In this document: positions 6,568 to 15,874 of the stretch, piece after piece
How positions within the stretch are numbered: position 1 is the stretch's first letter
Layout of the letters: each line of letters starts with the position of its first letter
NCBI GenBank assembly: GCA_020634855.1
Contig: JACKAU010000005.1
Location: forward strand, 567,261 to 631,260
Source of the DNA: Anaerolineales bacterium
Lineage (GTDB): Bacteria; Chloroflexota; Anaerolineae; 4572-78; J111
Length of the DNA stretch: 64,000 nt
Direction of reading: 5' to 3'
Program-made: the position numbers and the translations under genes
Notes under the pieces: generated by a model
Told to the model about the DNA's origin: nothing
Databases searched by the model: none
The model's input: only the letters and a program-made list of their open reading frames with translations

Positions 6568-8877
6568 ATGAGCATGAGTATGGCCGATACAACGGTTAAT
6601 GTTTACCTCCAGCAGTCCGACCAACAGTTGGCCGCCCAGGCCGCTGCGGGCAGCCGCGATGCCTTCGCCGCGCTATACAAGCGTTACTTTCAGGATATCT
6701 ATGATTATGCCGCCCGAGTTTCGCGGAATCAGGATGTCGCCGCCGATGTCGTTCAATCGACTTTCGTCAAGGCTTGGCGGCAGTTGGAAGAGCGTAAAAC
6801 CCCCGATAACATCAAAGCTTGGCTGTTTACCGTGGCTCACAATGCCGCTATCGATGAACTGCGTTATAACAACCGGCTTGTTTCGCCTACCGAAGACACC
6901 GGCGAAATGGATCAACCCTACAATTATACCCTGGTTGACTCCTCTAAATTATCAAATCCCCAAGCAGTGTTGGAAGATCAAGAACTGGTGGACCTGGTCT
7001 GGCAGTCGGCCACGGCGCTGCCTCCCAAAGATTACAGTTTGCTCGATCTGCACGTGCGGCAGGGTCTTAGCCCGGATGAACTGGCCGAAAATTTAGGGGC
7101 CAGCAAAGGCGCGATCTACACCAAACTGTCTCGCCTGCGCGACGCTCTGGGCGAAGCCGTGGTCTCGAGTTTACTGCTGCGCCGGGGACGCAAAGATTGC
7201 CCTGATCTCAATGCCCTTTTATCCGAACTCCAGGCCACCGAATTGACCCGCAAAGTCCGCTGGACCATCCAACAACACTTGCAAGAGTGCCGCCGCTGCC
7301 AGGAAAGCAAACGGCGCTACGCCTCACCGGCGGCTATTTTAGCCTCGTTGGCGCCGGTTCCGGTTGGCCCCGGCCTGCGTGATCTGCTCTGGCTGCAAGT
7401 CGCCGATCAACTCCACCGGGAAAAACCGGTCGATCCCACGCCGCCGGCGGCCGAACCAAAACCCAGATTTGTCCCCCCCTATCTGTTGATCATTCCGGCC
7501 CTGCTGCTGGCCTTTCTGGTACTCGGCGCGGCCGGTGCGATGGCCTGGTGGTCGTCATCGCCCTCGGTTGAAGATCCCGATGACGTTCACAGCACCAGCC
7601 ACGTCATTGGCCAGGCCTCGAACGACAAAACCATCGATATTGCCTGGTCGTACCAGCCCGATGTCACCGCTTACTCGGTGTTGTGGAGCCAAGGCGATCG
7701 CGATTTACCGGATGCCATGCCCGATCTGCCGGGTACAGCGACCGGTACCACCAGCGCCGAATTGGCCGACGGTATCTGGTATTTTCATATGAGAACACAA
7801 GGCACTAACGGCGAATGGACCAGCACCGTCCATCTCGGCCCGTTCACCCTCCTGAGCCTGCCGCAAACCATTACGCCGACTGTGACGACTATTCCGGTCA
7901 CGCTGACGGTGGAGTATATTGAAACCCCTACGCCCACCGCTACACCTATCACACCGACCCCAACCCCAACGGAGACCGCTCTGCCGACCAGCACGCCGGT
8001 GACCCCATCCCCCACTCCAACCAACACCAGCACCCCAACCCCGACTAATACGCCGACAGCCACCTTCACCCCGTCTCCCACACCGACGTTTACGCCGTCG
8101 CCGACTTGGACGCCCACGCCCATTCCGGACGTTCATTTTGTCTTCGATCAGACGCTCAACCCGCCCTCACCAGCGGATTTGATTTCGGGCCAAGATGTGG
8201 TCAACGTCAACTTTCATTATGTGACTACCGCCGTGGGCGGCGTTCGCTTTGTGGTCCTGCCGATTACGGGCGGCGCGCCGTCGCCGAACCATAGCGCGCC
8301 GGTATCGCCGGTCTACCCGGCTACGGGCTTGACCGAAGGGAGCGCCGGCTTTGCCAACAGCACTTTCTCGATTTCTGCCGGGGATGTCATCGTCGATCAA
8401 CTCAGAATTCAAATGTGGACGGCCGATCAGAGCCAACTGCTGTACGAACTACCGGTAGGGGTTAGCTATCATTTCACCGAACCGGTTCAAGAAACGCATT
8501 TAGTGACGATTACCAGCTTAAATCCAACTTCCCCGGCGGTACTCAACTTTAACGACCAGGTGACGATCAATTTTGATTATGAAACCACCGAAGCCGGCGG
8601 CGTGCGTATTTTCATTCGTCCCTTTGCCGGCGGTAGTCTGGCCGCGAATTACGGGGCATCGGGTTCCCCGGTTCATCCGGTGGGCAACGGCAGCTACAGC
8701 AGCAATTTCACCATCGTCTCCGGCGCGGTGACGATCGACCAACTCAGAATCCAAATGTTCAACGCCGACCAATCGGAACTACTGTTTGAGGACTTCGTTC
8801 CGGTCAGCTACCAGTTCAAAAATCCCATCGTCCTGCCGCCTGTGATCAAATTACCGATCAACGGCATCGGCGGCTGA
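6568..8877 (+). CDS. ECF sigma factor fused to zinc finger, TM helix and secreted domains
   Basis: A 769-residue polypeptide. Residues about 28-95 are sigma region 2 (YKRYFQDIYDYAARV, VVQSTFVKAWRQLEE, WLFTVAHNAAIDELR), and about 140-200 region 4 (DLHVRQGLSPDELAENLG). An anti-sigma-like zinc motif follows with His237, Cys241 and Cys244 (H-x3-C-x2-C), then a TM helix at about 304-328. Outside are a fibronectin-like segment, a Thr/Pro linker (about 451-520) and two homologous beta-rich repeats (about 521-641 and 645-761, each opening LNP.SPA). AGGAG lies before the ATG. Sigma, inhibitor-like finger and sensor in one chain would tie the sigma factor to the membrane; release by proteolysis is inference. 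The frame is intact throughout. Confidence 0.88.
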   Translation: MSMSMADTTVNVYLQQSDQQLAAQAAAGSRDAFAALYKRYFQDIYDYAARVSRNQDVAADVVQSTFVKAWRQLEERKTPDNIKAWLFTVAHNAAIDELRYNNRLVSPTEDTGEMDQPYNYTLVDSSKLSNPQAVLEDQELVDLVWQSATALPPKDYSLLDLHVRQGLSPDELAENLGASKGAIYTKLSRLRDALGEAVVSSLLLRRGRKDCPDLNALLSELQATELTRKVRWTIQQHLQECRRCQESKRRYASPAAILASLAPVPVGPGLRDLLWLQVADQLHREKPVDPTPPAAEPKPRFVPPYLLIIPALLLAFLVLGAAGAMAWWSSSPSVEDPDDVHSTSHVIGQASNDKTIDIAWSYQPDVTAYSVLWSQGDRDLPDAMPDLPGTATGTTSAELADGIWYFHMRTQGTNGEWTSTVHLGPFTLLSLPQTITPTVTTIPVTLTVEYIETPTPTATPITPTPTPTETALPTSTPVTPSPTPTNTSTPTPTNTPTATFTPSPTPTFTPSPTWTPTPIPDVHFVFDQTLNPPSPADLISGQDVVNVNFHYVTTAVGGVRFVVLPITGGAPSPNHSAPVSPVYPATGLTEGSAGFANSTFSISAGDVIVDQLRIQMWTADQSQLLYELPVGVSYHFTEPVQETHLVTITSLNPTSPAVLNFNDQVTINFDYETTEAGGVRIFIRPFAGGSLAANYGASGSPVHPVGNGSYSSNFTIVSGAVTIDQLRIQMFNADQSELLFEDFVPVSYQFKNPIVLPPVIKLPINGIGG

Positions 8878-8891
8878 GACGGCCGAACTTC

Positions 8892-8987
8892 AGACCTTAC
8901 AGGCTTCCAAATGATGCTTGAGTTAACGGGGCGTCCCGATTGGAATACTTCCCGGATTAAGCTCATTGTTGAAAACCTGTAAGGTCT
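8892..8987. repeat. Palindromic element with 12-bp perfect inverted ends
   Basis: AGACCTTACAGG at 8892-8903 is matched by CCTGTAAGGTCT at 8976-8987, with 72 bases between. It stands in the 339-bp interval between the sigma fusion and the histidine kinase. No transposase or target duplication is evident. The rest of the interval shows no gene; a TATAAT at 9122-9127 lacks a recognisable -35. Confidence 0.6.
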
Positions 8988-9216
8988 AGTATCATCTAGC
9001 CATTCATCTCTATCTTCAGGTCCTGGGAATAATGATCGGCGATAATAAAGTTGCTGCTGAAAGCGAACGGTCGGCAATTCCCTATTTTATAGTCGAGGGT
9101 GTGCTCTTAGGAAAGTTGGTATATAATTAACGTAGCCGTTTATTCGTAAAACACTTTACTTGACCCAAACGATTGTCATCTTAATCCTTATCTGAACCTG
9201 GTACCGACAACTGCTT

Positions 9217-11217
9217 ATGGCTTACAACTTCCTAAAATATACCACCTGGTGGCTGACTTCGCTTTTTAACCCTACCCGTGGAGCTGGCTCGGCCGCCGAC
9301 CGCGCCAGATCCCTCCTTTCAATAAATTCTACAGCCAAGCCTCCCCCTAATGAGGAGCAACCTGAGCCTCGCGTCCCGGATTTGGAAGCCCGGTTAACCG
9401 CCATTCATCAACTGGGCCACGAATTGACGCTACTCTACGATGAAGAGACGATTATTCGCCGGGTTTTGGAAACCGCCGTCGCCATCTTGCCCTTAAAGGC
9501 GATTGAGTATGCCTCGATACCTGACCCGGCTCAAGAACTGATTTACCGTTACCGGCTGCTCAATGATGGTCGGTTAGAGACGCTCAATACACATTTAGCA
9601 CTGACTCCCGAAGCGGCGTGTCCGGGCGTACAGGTTGTACTTCGCGGCCAATCGCATTATCTTGCTGAGAGACCGGCCGTCGGCGAGCCTCAAGAAATGA
9701 TCGAGGGCGAACCGATCCGGGCGGAGTTTTGTGTGCCCTTAAAAATTCGCGAACAGGTAACAGGTATCCTACATGCGAAACACATTCGCCCCCACAGCTT
9801 CACCCCGGCAGACCAGCACGTCCTCCAAACCTTGGCGATGCAAGCCGCCGTGGCGCTAGAAAATGCCCGATTGTATCTCGAAACGCAGCAGCGCGCTAAA
9901 GAACTGGCGGCGCTTAACCGAGCCACGCGAGTGGTGGCCTCAACACTCGATTTGACCACCGTCTTGGAAAAAACTATCGTTGAAGTGAGAACCATGCTCG
10001 AGGTAGAGGGTACGGCGATCTTATTGTACGATGCCAATCGTCAGGACCTGGTGTTTGCCATCACCGACGGACCGTATCCTGACACGCTGGCCGGCATTAG
10101 ATTGTCGTTATCTCAGGGTGTGGCCGGCTGGGTGGCCCGATCGCGGCAGCCGGCTATCGTCAATGATGTGGGACACGATCCCCGTTTTTACGATGGTATC
10201 GATGCTATGACCGATCTCAGCACCCAATCGATCCTGGCCGCCCCCATTCTTTTTCAAGATAAATTAGTCGGCATTTTTGAAGTGATTAACAAGTTTGAAG
10301 CCGCCTTTAACCCGCATGATCTGGAGTTATTGGAGTCATTATCGCGCTCGGTGGCCATTGCCATTGAAAATGCGCGGCTGTACCAGGCCGAACGCGAGCA
10401 GTTTCACCGCTTACAACAATCGCAGGCCCAATTGATCCAGATCGAAAAAATGGCGGCGTTGGGCCGCTTGGTTGGCTCCATTGCCCACGAAATCAACAAT
10501 CCTATTCAGGCCATTCAAAACTGCATGGCCCTCCTTCAGGAAGAAGCTCATGGGCGGCAGCGTCCGGACAAGATAACGGTGTACACCATTATCGCGTCGG
10601 ATGAGCTTAAGCGTATTGCGGGCATTGTCCATCGCATGCTTGAGTTCTATGAATATCACGAGACGCAGCCTGGCGTTGACAATCCAGCCTCCATTGATGA
10701 TTTTTTTTATATGGCTCCGGACGAAGTTCAAGTTATCGATTTACATGAACTCCTCGACAGCGTCTTACAACTGACCCGAAAGCAGTTGCAAAAGCAGCGC
10801 ATTACCGTTAAACGAATGTGGCTTAAAAATCCACCGGTGTATCGGGGCAGCCCGGATCGTCTCAAACAGGTTTTTCTTAATCTCATCCTTAATGCCATCG
10901 ATGCGATGCGCGATCAACCCGGGGTATTGACCATTTCCACCCTTATCGACGAACCTGCGCCAGATGAAGGTCGAACTCAGCCGGGCATTAGTATTACCTT
11001 TGCTGACACCGGGAGTGGGATAGCGGAACAGGTACTGCCGCATATTTTTGAACCCATGTTTACCACCAAACTCCACGGTTCGGGGTTTGGCTTGTTTGTT
11101 TGCTACAAAATTATCGAAGCCCACGGCGGGCAAATTACCGTCGACAGTCGGATAGACGTAGGGACCACCTTTACTATTTTGTTGCCTTTGGAAATTAGTC
11201 CCGATAATTCGGCTTAG
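9217..11217 (+). CDS. GAF-domain sensor histidine kinase
   Basis: A 666-residue soluble kinase. Two GAF sensory domains lie at about residues 66-225 and 238-395. A HisKA dimerisation helix carries the phosphoacceptor His424 in GSIAHEINNP, and the ATP-binding domain shows the N box (NLILNAIDAM), G1 (DTGSGI) and G2 (GSGFGLFVCYKI). No TM helix is obvious, although residues 8-17 are hydrophobic. The next two genes are response regulators, so this is the input of a phosphorelay. GAF ligands cannot be predicted from sequence. The N-terminus before GAF1 is Pro-rich and probably disordered. Confidence 0.92.
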   Translation: MAYNFLKYTTWWLTSLFNPTRGAGSAADRARSLLSINSTAKPPPNEEQPEPRVPDLEARLTAIHQLGHELTLLYDEETIIRRVLETAVAILPLKAIEYASIPDPAQELIYRYRLLNDGRLETLNTHLALTPEAACPGVQVVLRGQSHYLAERPAVGEPQEMIEGEPIRAEFCVPLKIREQVTGILHAKHIRPHSFTPADQHVLQTLAMQAAVALENARLYLETQQRAKELAALNRATRVVASTLDLTTVLEKTIVEVRTMLEVEGTAILLYDANRQDLVFAITDGPYPDTLAGIRLSLSQGVAGWVARSRQPAIVNDVGHDPRFYDGIDAMTDLSTQSILAAPILFQDKLVGIFEVINKFEAAFNPHDLELLESLSRSVAIAIENARLYQAEREQFHRLQQSQAQLIQIEKMAALGRLVGSIAHEINNPIQAIQNCMALLQEEAHGRQRPDKITVYTIIASDELKRIAGIVHRMLEFYEYHETQPGVDNPASIDDFFYMAPDEVQVIDLHELLDSVLQLTRKQLQKQRITVKRMWLKNPPVYRGSPDRLKQVFLNLILNAIDAMRDQPGVLTISTLIDEPAPDEGRTQPGISITFADTGSGIAEQVLPHIFEPMFTTKLHGSGFGLFVCYKIIEAHGGQITVDSRIDVGTTFTILLPLEISPDNSA

Positions 11218-11240
11218 CGATCACGCCAGGACTAGATGAT

Positions 11241-12083
11241 ATGGATTCTGCTAAAATCTTAATTATTGACGATGAACTGGCCATTCGCTTAACATTGGCC
11301 GAGATGTTAATGAATGATGGTTACGAAGTGGTCACGGCCAAAGATGGACAAACGGCTTTAGAGATAATAAACCGAGAATTTTTCGACCTGGCATTGATCG
11401 ATATCAATTTGGGCGATATGAGCGGCACTGAAATCCTGTCCGTTATGCGCGCGCAGGCGCTGGATACAGTGGCGATTATCCTCACAGCCCATGCCTCACT
11501 TAATACCGCAATCGATGCGCTACGACACGGGGCTTATGATTATTTATTTAAACCTTGCCAGCCTAATGAACTGCGAAATGTGATCAAAAAAGGGCTGCGC
11601 AAACGCCAACTTGACCTACGCCAACAAAATTTGCTACGTCAGGTAGAACAAGATCTATTAAGTACACTGACAGAAATTAGAGCCACTGTCGCCGACCGGC
11701 CAACCGCAGACTCACCGGCTGTGTTTGATTTATCGGGAACGCATCCGGCAGCACCAAAACTACCGGTTGTTAAAGCCGAAAACATGTTACATAAGGGCGG
11801 CTTAACCATCCATTTCGACCGGCATTCTGTGACTCTCAACGCGCATCCCTTAGAACTTAGCCCCACCGAGTTCGATTTGTTAGCCTATCTGGTGACCAAC
11901 TCGCCACGGGTCATCTCGGCTCAAGAGTTGGTAGCTGCGGTTCAGGGTTATGAAACGGCGCAGCCAGAAGCCAGCGGTCTTATCAGAACCCATATTTATC
12001 ATATTCGTCAAAAGATTAAGCAAGCGGCCGGGCAACCTGATTTAATTCGAACCATACGGAATATCGGCTATCAGATTGAATAA
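11241..12083 (+). CDS. Response regulator, REC plus winged-helix (OmpR/PhoB type)
   Basis: A 280-residue DNA-binding regulator. The receiver domain (about residues 5-120) has the acidic pair IDDE, phosphoacceptor Asp54 in ALIDINLGDM, and the switch Thr and Lys (ILTAHAS, LFKP). A variable linker leads to a C-terminal winged helix (about 185-280: LELSPTEFDLLAYL, RTHIYHIRQKI, RTIRNIGYQ). It starts 23 bp after the kinase, so it is probably that kinase's cognate regulator. The linker of about 60 residues is longer than in classical PhoB. Confidence 0.92.
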   Translation: MDSAKILIIDDELAIRLTLAEMLMNDGYEVVTAKDGQTALEIINREFFDLALIDINLGDMSGTEILSVMRAQALDTVAIILTAHASLNTAIDALRHGAYDYLFKPCQPNELRNVIKKGLRKRQLDLRQQNLLRQVEQDLLSTLTEIRATVADRPTADSPAVFDLSGTHPAAPKLPVVKAENMLHKGGLTIHFDRHSVTLNAHPLELSPTEFDLLAYLVTNSPRVISAQELVAAVQGYETAQPEASGLIRTHIYHIRQKIKQAAGQPDLIRTIRNIGYQIE

Positions 12084-12216
12084 CTGTGCTGTATTGTAAA
12101 GAATTCTCATAGCCTTCACAATCTCTCTACGTAGTCTCAACAACAAAATCGTGTGATCTGTGTTACACTAAAGACCAAGTACTTCTTAACTAAACTTCCG
12201 ACATTAAGGGGAATTT

Positions 12217-13275
12217 ATGAACCAGAATTCACAGATGAATCACGTCTTAATTGTTGACGATGATCCTGATATCACCTACATTGTCTCGACGGGATTGGCC
12301 AAATTTAAGGGGCATAGCGTTATTGACGTAGCCCACAACGGGCAAGATGCCATTGCCAAGCTCCGCAAGAATGCTTATGATCTGGTTATTACCGATTACC
12401 ACATGCCGGATATGTCGGGCTTCGAGGTGGCTCAGAACGTACGTCAACTCTCACCCAAGACACAAGTTATGTTGATGACGGCCTATGGGTCTGATGAGTT
12501 ACAAACTGCGGCAGAAAAGACCTTGGACGGCTATATCAACAAACCCTTTTCGATTCGACAGATTCGAGAAGTTGTCGATGGCGCTCTCAACCGCACAACC
12601 CCAGACCGCCAGCCGGCTTCGCAAACGATTGACCGGCCGGCCTATGCAGAGGAGAGCGATACCCTATTGAGGATATTACAAGCCAATACATCGGCTCGGT
12701 GCATCTTATTGATCGATTCAAGTGGTTATATGGTCAGCGCCGTCGGGACGACTGTTGGCCTGGATACCACCACTATCAGCGCTCTGGTAGCAGCAAATTT
12801 TACCGCCTCTACGGAGTTGGCCAATCTACTTGGCAGTCGAGACTCGATCTTTAAATCCAGTTTTTTTGAAGGGATTGATTATAACGTTTACGCTTATGAC
12901 ATTAATAGACAGTTACTGCTGGCCGTAATTTTTGGACCCCGATCCAAACCGGGGGTTGTGTGGTATTACACCAAACAAACGGCGGTTGATTTGGCTCAAC
13001 TGTATGAAAATCAGCCGATTCAGGAGAACTTAGAAGATGTTGATTTAAGTAGTGCTTTCGAAATTGAACTCGACAATATGTTTGACAGTTTTGGCAGCGA
13101 TTTTGAAAAAAATGAAGCAGAGGGCCAACCTGAGGTTAGCCTTAAACCCGAAAAGGTAATCCCAGCCGCACCCGTCAATAAGGTCAATCAACACAGTAAA
13201 CCGATGACCTTTGAGCAAGCTGTGGCAGCCGGTTTAGTACCTCAAAATATTCTTCAGAGAGAAGAAGTGAGTTAG
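12217..13275 (+). CDS. REC domain fused to Roadblock/LC7-like domain
   Basis: A 352-residue protein without a DNA-binding domain. Residues about 8-125 form a receiver with acidic pair VDDD and phosphoacceptor Asp60 (VITDYHMPDMSG). Residues about 145-265 match the Roadblock/LC7 fold (ARCILLIDSSGYMVSAVG, then FFEGIDYNVYAYDINRQLLLAVIFG), which in other bacteria acts on small Ras-like GTPases such as MglA. The C-terminal 85 residues are acidic and probably disordered. GGGG stands before the ATG. It lies 133 bp after the PhoB-type regulator and probably reads the same kinase. A GTPase partner is not in the window. Confidence 0.8.
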   Translation: MNQNSQMNHVLIVDDDPDITYIVSTGLAKFKGHSVIDVAHNGQDAIAKLRKNAYDLVITDYHMPDMSGFEVAQNVRQLSPKTQVMLMTAYGSDELQTAAEKTLDGYINKPFSIRQIREVVDGALNRTTPDRQPASQTIDRPAYAEESDTLLRILQANTSARCILLIDSSGYMVSAVGTTVGLDTTTISALVAANFTASTELANLLGSRDSIFKSSFFEGIDYNVYAYDINRQLLLAVIFGPRSKPGVVWYYTKQTAVDLAQLYENQPIQENLEDVDLSSAFEIELDNMFDSFGSDFEKNEAEGQPEVSLKPEKVIPAAPVNKVNQHSKPMTFEQAVAAGLVPQNILQREEVS

Positions 13276-13318
13276 CCCTGATTAGGTAACTGTCACCCGG
13301 TATTTAATCACCGCTCAG

Positions 13319-15859
13319 TTAGCGCACAACGATGTCCGTCAGATACAAAAAGTTGTCCGGGCTGCCATCGGCGCGGTTAAGCTGTGCTCCGGTGGCGCTT
13401 AAATACAAACCGGTAATGAGGGGGTATGAGCCAGGTGGGGCATCAGGCGGGATACGTAGGCCATACCCCTGCGACACCGTTTGTCCCGGCAGCAGCGGCG
13501 AACGCTCGACGTTTTGCAGATCAAGCAGCAACCGATCCTGTTGAGCGATATTTTGGCCCTCACCGGTTAAATGGACAAAGCTAATCACGCTGCTGTCCGG
13601 CAACCCTACCTCGACCAACGTGCCAAATTCCGGCGCTTGCCAGGTTAATCGCACTTTTAAAGTGTCCCCTGCCCGAACCTCTCCTCCCATTACAGTCGCC
13701 TCAACCAGAGTCAGGCCACCCTCAAAAGGTACATTGAGCGGTATCGATAAACTTGGTTGATCTTTATTAGGCAAGGCGAACAGGGTTAGCTTTCCACTCT
13801 TCTCAAACCACCATTCCTCCACCGGAAACGCCGCTTGATTGTACCAAGCCGCCGTTTGACTGAGCGGATCTTTGTGCGTCAACCACCGCTCAAACAACCA
13901 GACCCGCTGCGACTCGGCCTGGGTCGTTCGCCAGATACGGTCTCGCTCGTCCGGCTGAATGGCTCGAGGTTCGCTCTCGATCCAGGCGTAGGTCGGCAGC
14001 GGTTTATCCAAATAGGCCATAACTCGGGTGGAGATTTCCTGGACATCACCGAAAGGCGGAATGGCGATGTGCAAGGCGTCGCCTGGTTGAGCCGAGTCGG
14101 TTAGCGTGTCCAGAACCGGTAGATCGGCTTGCGCTTGGGGATTAGCTAAGGCTACTTGAGCCGTGGCGAGCATCATTTGGTAAGTAAGCAGGAGAGCGAA
14201 CGCGATGGCGAAGATGATGGTTAGAGGGTTTTGGATGAAGTGCAATGTATAATGCGTAATGCGTAGTGCGTAGGATGTAGGGCGTGGAGCGTGAGTTGAG
14301 GCGTGAGAGTCACGAGATTTGGAGTCTTTAGCCCACAGTGCGAAACTGGCCACCAACAGACCCAACCCGGCTATAATCAATAACACCAATGCCGGGACCA
14401 AAATCGACCACTCAATCGTCAATCTGTTTTCGCCGGGACGTAGCCAGATAATATCGACCAGTCCGTCCTGAAGAATCTGCCAATGGCCTAGCGGTGGAAA
14501 CGCCGCCCAGTTGAATACAAAGTTATCGTTGCGCCCAAGCCGTAGAAAATGCTCGTTGAAATCAACGCTGACGCCGAGGAAATTGACGAACAGACTCAAT
14601 ACCACCAAAAGGCCAACCCCAAGTCGAGCGCCCCAACGCCACATCGAGTGACTCGGCCCTTCAAGTATCCACCCTAGCGACTCCCCCACAAACAGCATCA
14701 ACAACGGCAAAATCGGCATCAAAAAGCGGGGTCCCCACCCCCAGGTGCCGCCCCAGGCATACCACGAGCCGTAGAACAACCAGTAAAAGAGGCACATCGC
14801 CGCAATCAGTAAAAAGTACGGGCGCGGGAGTCGACGCCAGGCCGGACGGATGCCGAAAAAGAGCAGCAGCATCAACGGAGCGTAGATAAACAGCCCGCGT
14901 CCCGGACTGAAGAGCAATCCATAAGCGCCTACCCACGGCGCTTCAAATAAGATTTCCTGGTTGTAGCCGGTCTCGCTGAGGCTGCCGAAGCGGATGAGGT
15001 TGAAATACATCAACCCTAAACCGACGAGCAGCGAGGGAGCGAGATAAATGGCGAGCAACCGGGCGTAGAGTAGGAAGAGTTTGGGAGTGAAGCGGGGAAT
15101 GTGAGACGTAAAATGTAGTGCGTAGTCCGTAGTGCGTGAGCTAAATAAAGAGGGATGGAGGGATTCTTCTATTGACCGGGCGTCCTTCGTTTGCTGTTTG
15201 GTGAATTCCCATATGAGATAGAGGCCGATCAGCCCGGTGGCGGGAACGGTTTCGAAGCGGAAAGCCAAGCTGAGTGCAACGGCGACTCCGGCTAGAAAAA
15301 TCCACAGCCACCGAGAACCGGTTTCCGACTGCACGGCGCGATAGGCGGCCCAGACCGCCACTAAAAAGGAGAGAGCCTGCATCGCCGGTTCCCAAAACAT
15401 CCGGGCGTAAATCCAGGCGATGGTACATAGCCCGTACCCCAACGCAGTGAAGAAGGCTACTTTTGTTGAGAAGCCCAAATCGACTAACCAGACCAAGATT
15501 AACGCCGCCACCAGCGCCGTGACCGGCATGTTAGCCAGCAAACTCACATGGACTACATTGAGACCGGGGATAAGGTGCCCCAACCAAATGAGCGGGGCCG
15601 TGATGATCGAGATTCCTGGCGCTTTTTTTGTATAGAGATGATCGTCTATACCCCAGAAGCCGGGTGGGATAGCCTGCCAGTGGTTGGTCCAGATGAACTG
15701 GTTCATATCGGGCCGGCCGTATTGTACCAGATTGTTGGCCGGGGCAAAACCGACCCACTCATCCATTACGTGAAAATGGCCGGAGAAACTGAGCAGGTAG
15801 ACCGCATAAAGAAATAAAGCCAGCCAAAAGGCCAGCACTTTGACCGAAATGTTCATCAA
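13319..15859 (-). CDS. Large multi-TM glycosyltransferase-like protein (GT39-like)
   Basis: An 846-residue membrane protein. A hydrophobic N-terminal part of about ten helices carries an early acidic DEW motif in the first outer loop (HFHVMDEWVGF), the position where GT39/PMT-type lipid-linked sugar transferases keep catalytic acidic residues. After about residue 560 comes a soluble part ending in a beta-sandwich-like module (VRLTWQAPEFG, PPGSYPLITGLYL) shared with neighbours. Two loops carry heptamer-derived inserts (14241-14308 and 15098-15140) that keep frame. Its start is 16 bp after the DUF2079 gene stop, so the two are co-transcribed. Donor and acceptor are unknown. Confidence 0.75.
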   Translation of the reverse strand: MMNISVKVLAFWLALFLYAVYLLSFSGHFHVMDEWVGFAPANNLVQYGRPDMNQFIWTNHWQAIPPGFWGIDDHLYTKKAPGISIITAPLIWLGHLIPGLNVVHVSLLANMPVTALVAALILVWLVDLGFSTKVAFFTALGYGLCTIAWIYARMFWEPAMQALSFLVAVWAAYRAVQSETGSRWLWIFLAGVAVALSLAFRFETVPATGLIGLYLIWEFTKQQTKDARSIEESLHPSLFSSRTTDYALHFTSHIPRFTPKLFLLYARLLAIYLAPSLLVGLGLMYFNLIRFGSLSETGYNQEILFEAPWVGAYGLLFSPGRGLFIYAPLMLLLFFGIRPAWRRLPRPYFLLIAAMCLFYWLFYGSWYAWGGTWGWGPRFLMPILPLLMLFVGESLGWILEGPSHSMWRWGARLGVGLLVVLSLFVNFLGVSVDFNEHFLRLGRNDNFVFNWAAFPPLGHWQILQDGLVDIIWLRPGENRLTIEWSILVPALVLLIIAGLGLLVASFALWAKDSKSRDSHASTHAPRPTSYALRITHYTLHFIQNPLTIIFAIAFALLLTYQMMLATAQVALANPQAQADLPVLDTLTDSAQPGDALHIAIPPFGDVQEISTRVMAYLDKPLPTYAWIESEPRAIQPDERDRIWRTTQAESQRVWLFERWLTHKDPLSQTAAWYNQAAFPVEEWWFEKSGKLTLFALPNKDQPSLSIPLNVPFEGGLTLVEATVMGGEVRAGDTLKVRLTWQAPEFGTLVEVGLPDSSVISFVHLTGEGQNIAQQDRLLLDLQNVERSPLLPGQTVSQGYGLRIPPDAPPGSYPLITGLYLSATGAQLNRADGSPDNFLYLTDIVVR
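14241..14308. repeat. TAGTGCG-type heptamer insert inside a coding region
   Basis: Degenerate copies of the 7-bp word (AATGCGT, AGTGCGT, GGCGTGG and similar) sit in the loop between TM helices of the GT39-like gene. The protein reads ALRITHYTLHF there, on the minus strand. Confidence 0.7.
15098..15140. repeat. Second heptamer insert in the same gene
   Basis: Copies of TAGTGCG and TAGTCCG occur in tandem, translated on the minus strand as RTTDYALHFTSH. Frame is preserved. Confidence 0.7.
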
Positions 15860-15874
15860 TCAATCGGCTCCGAC

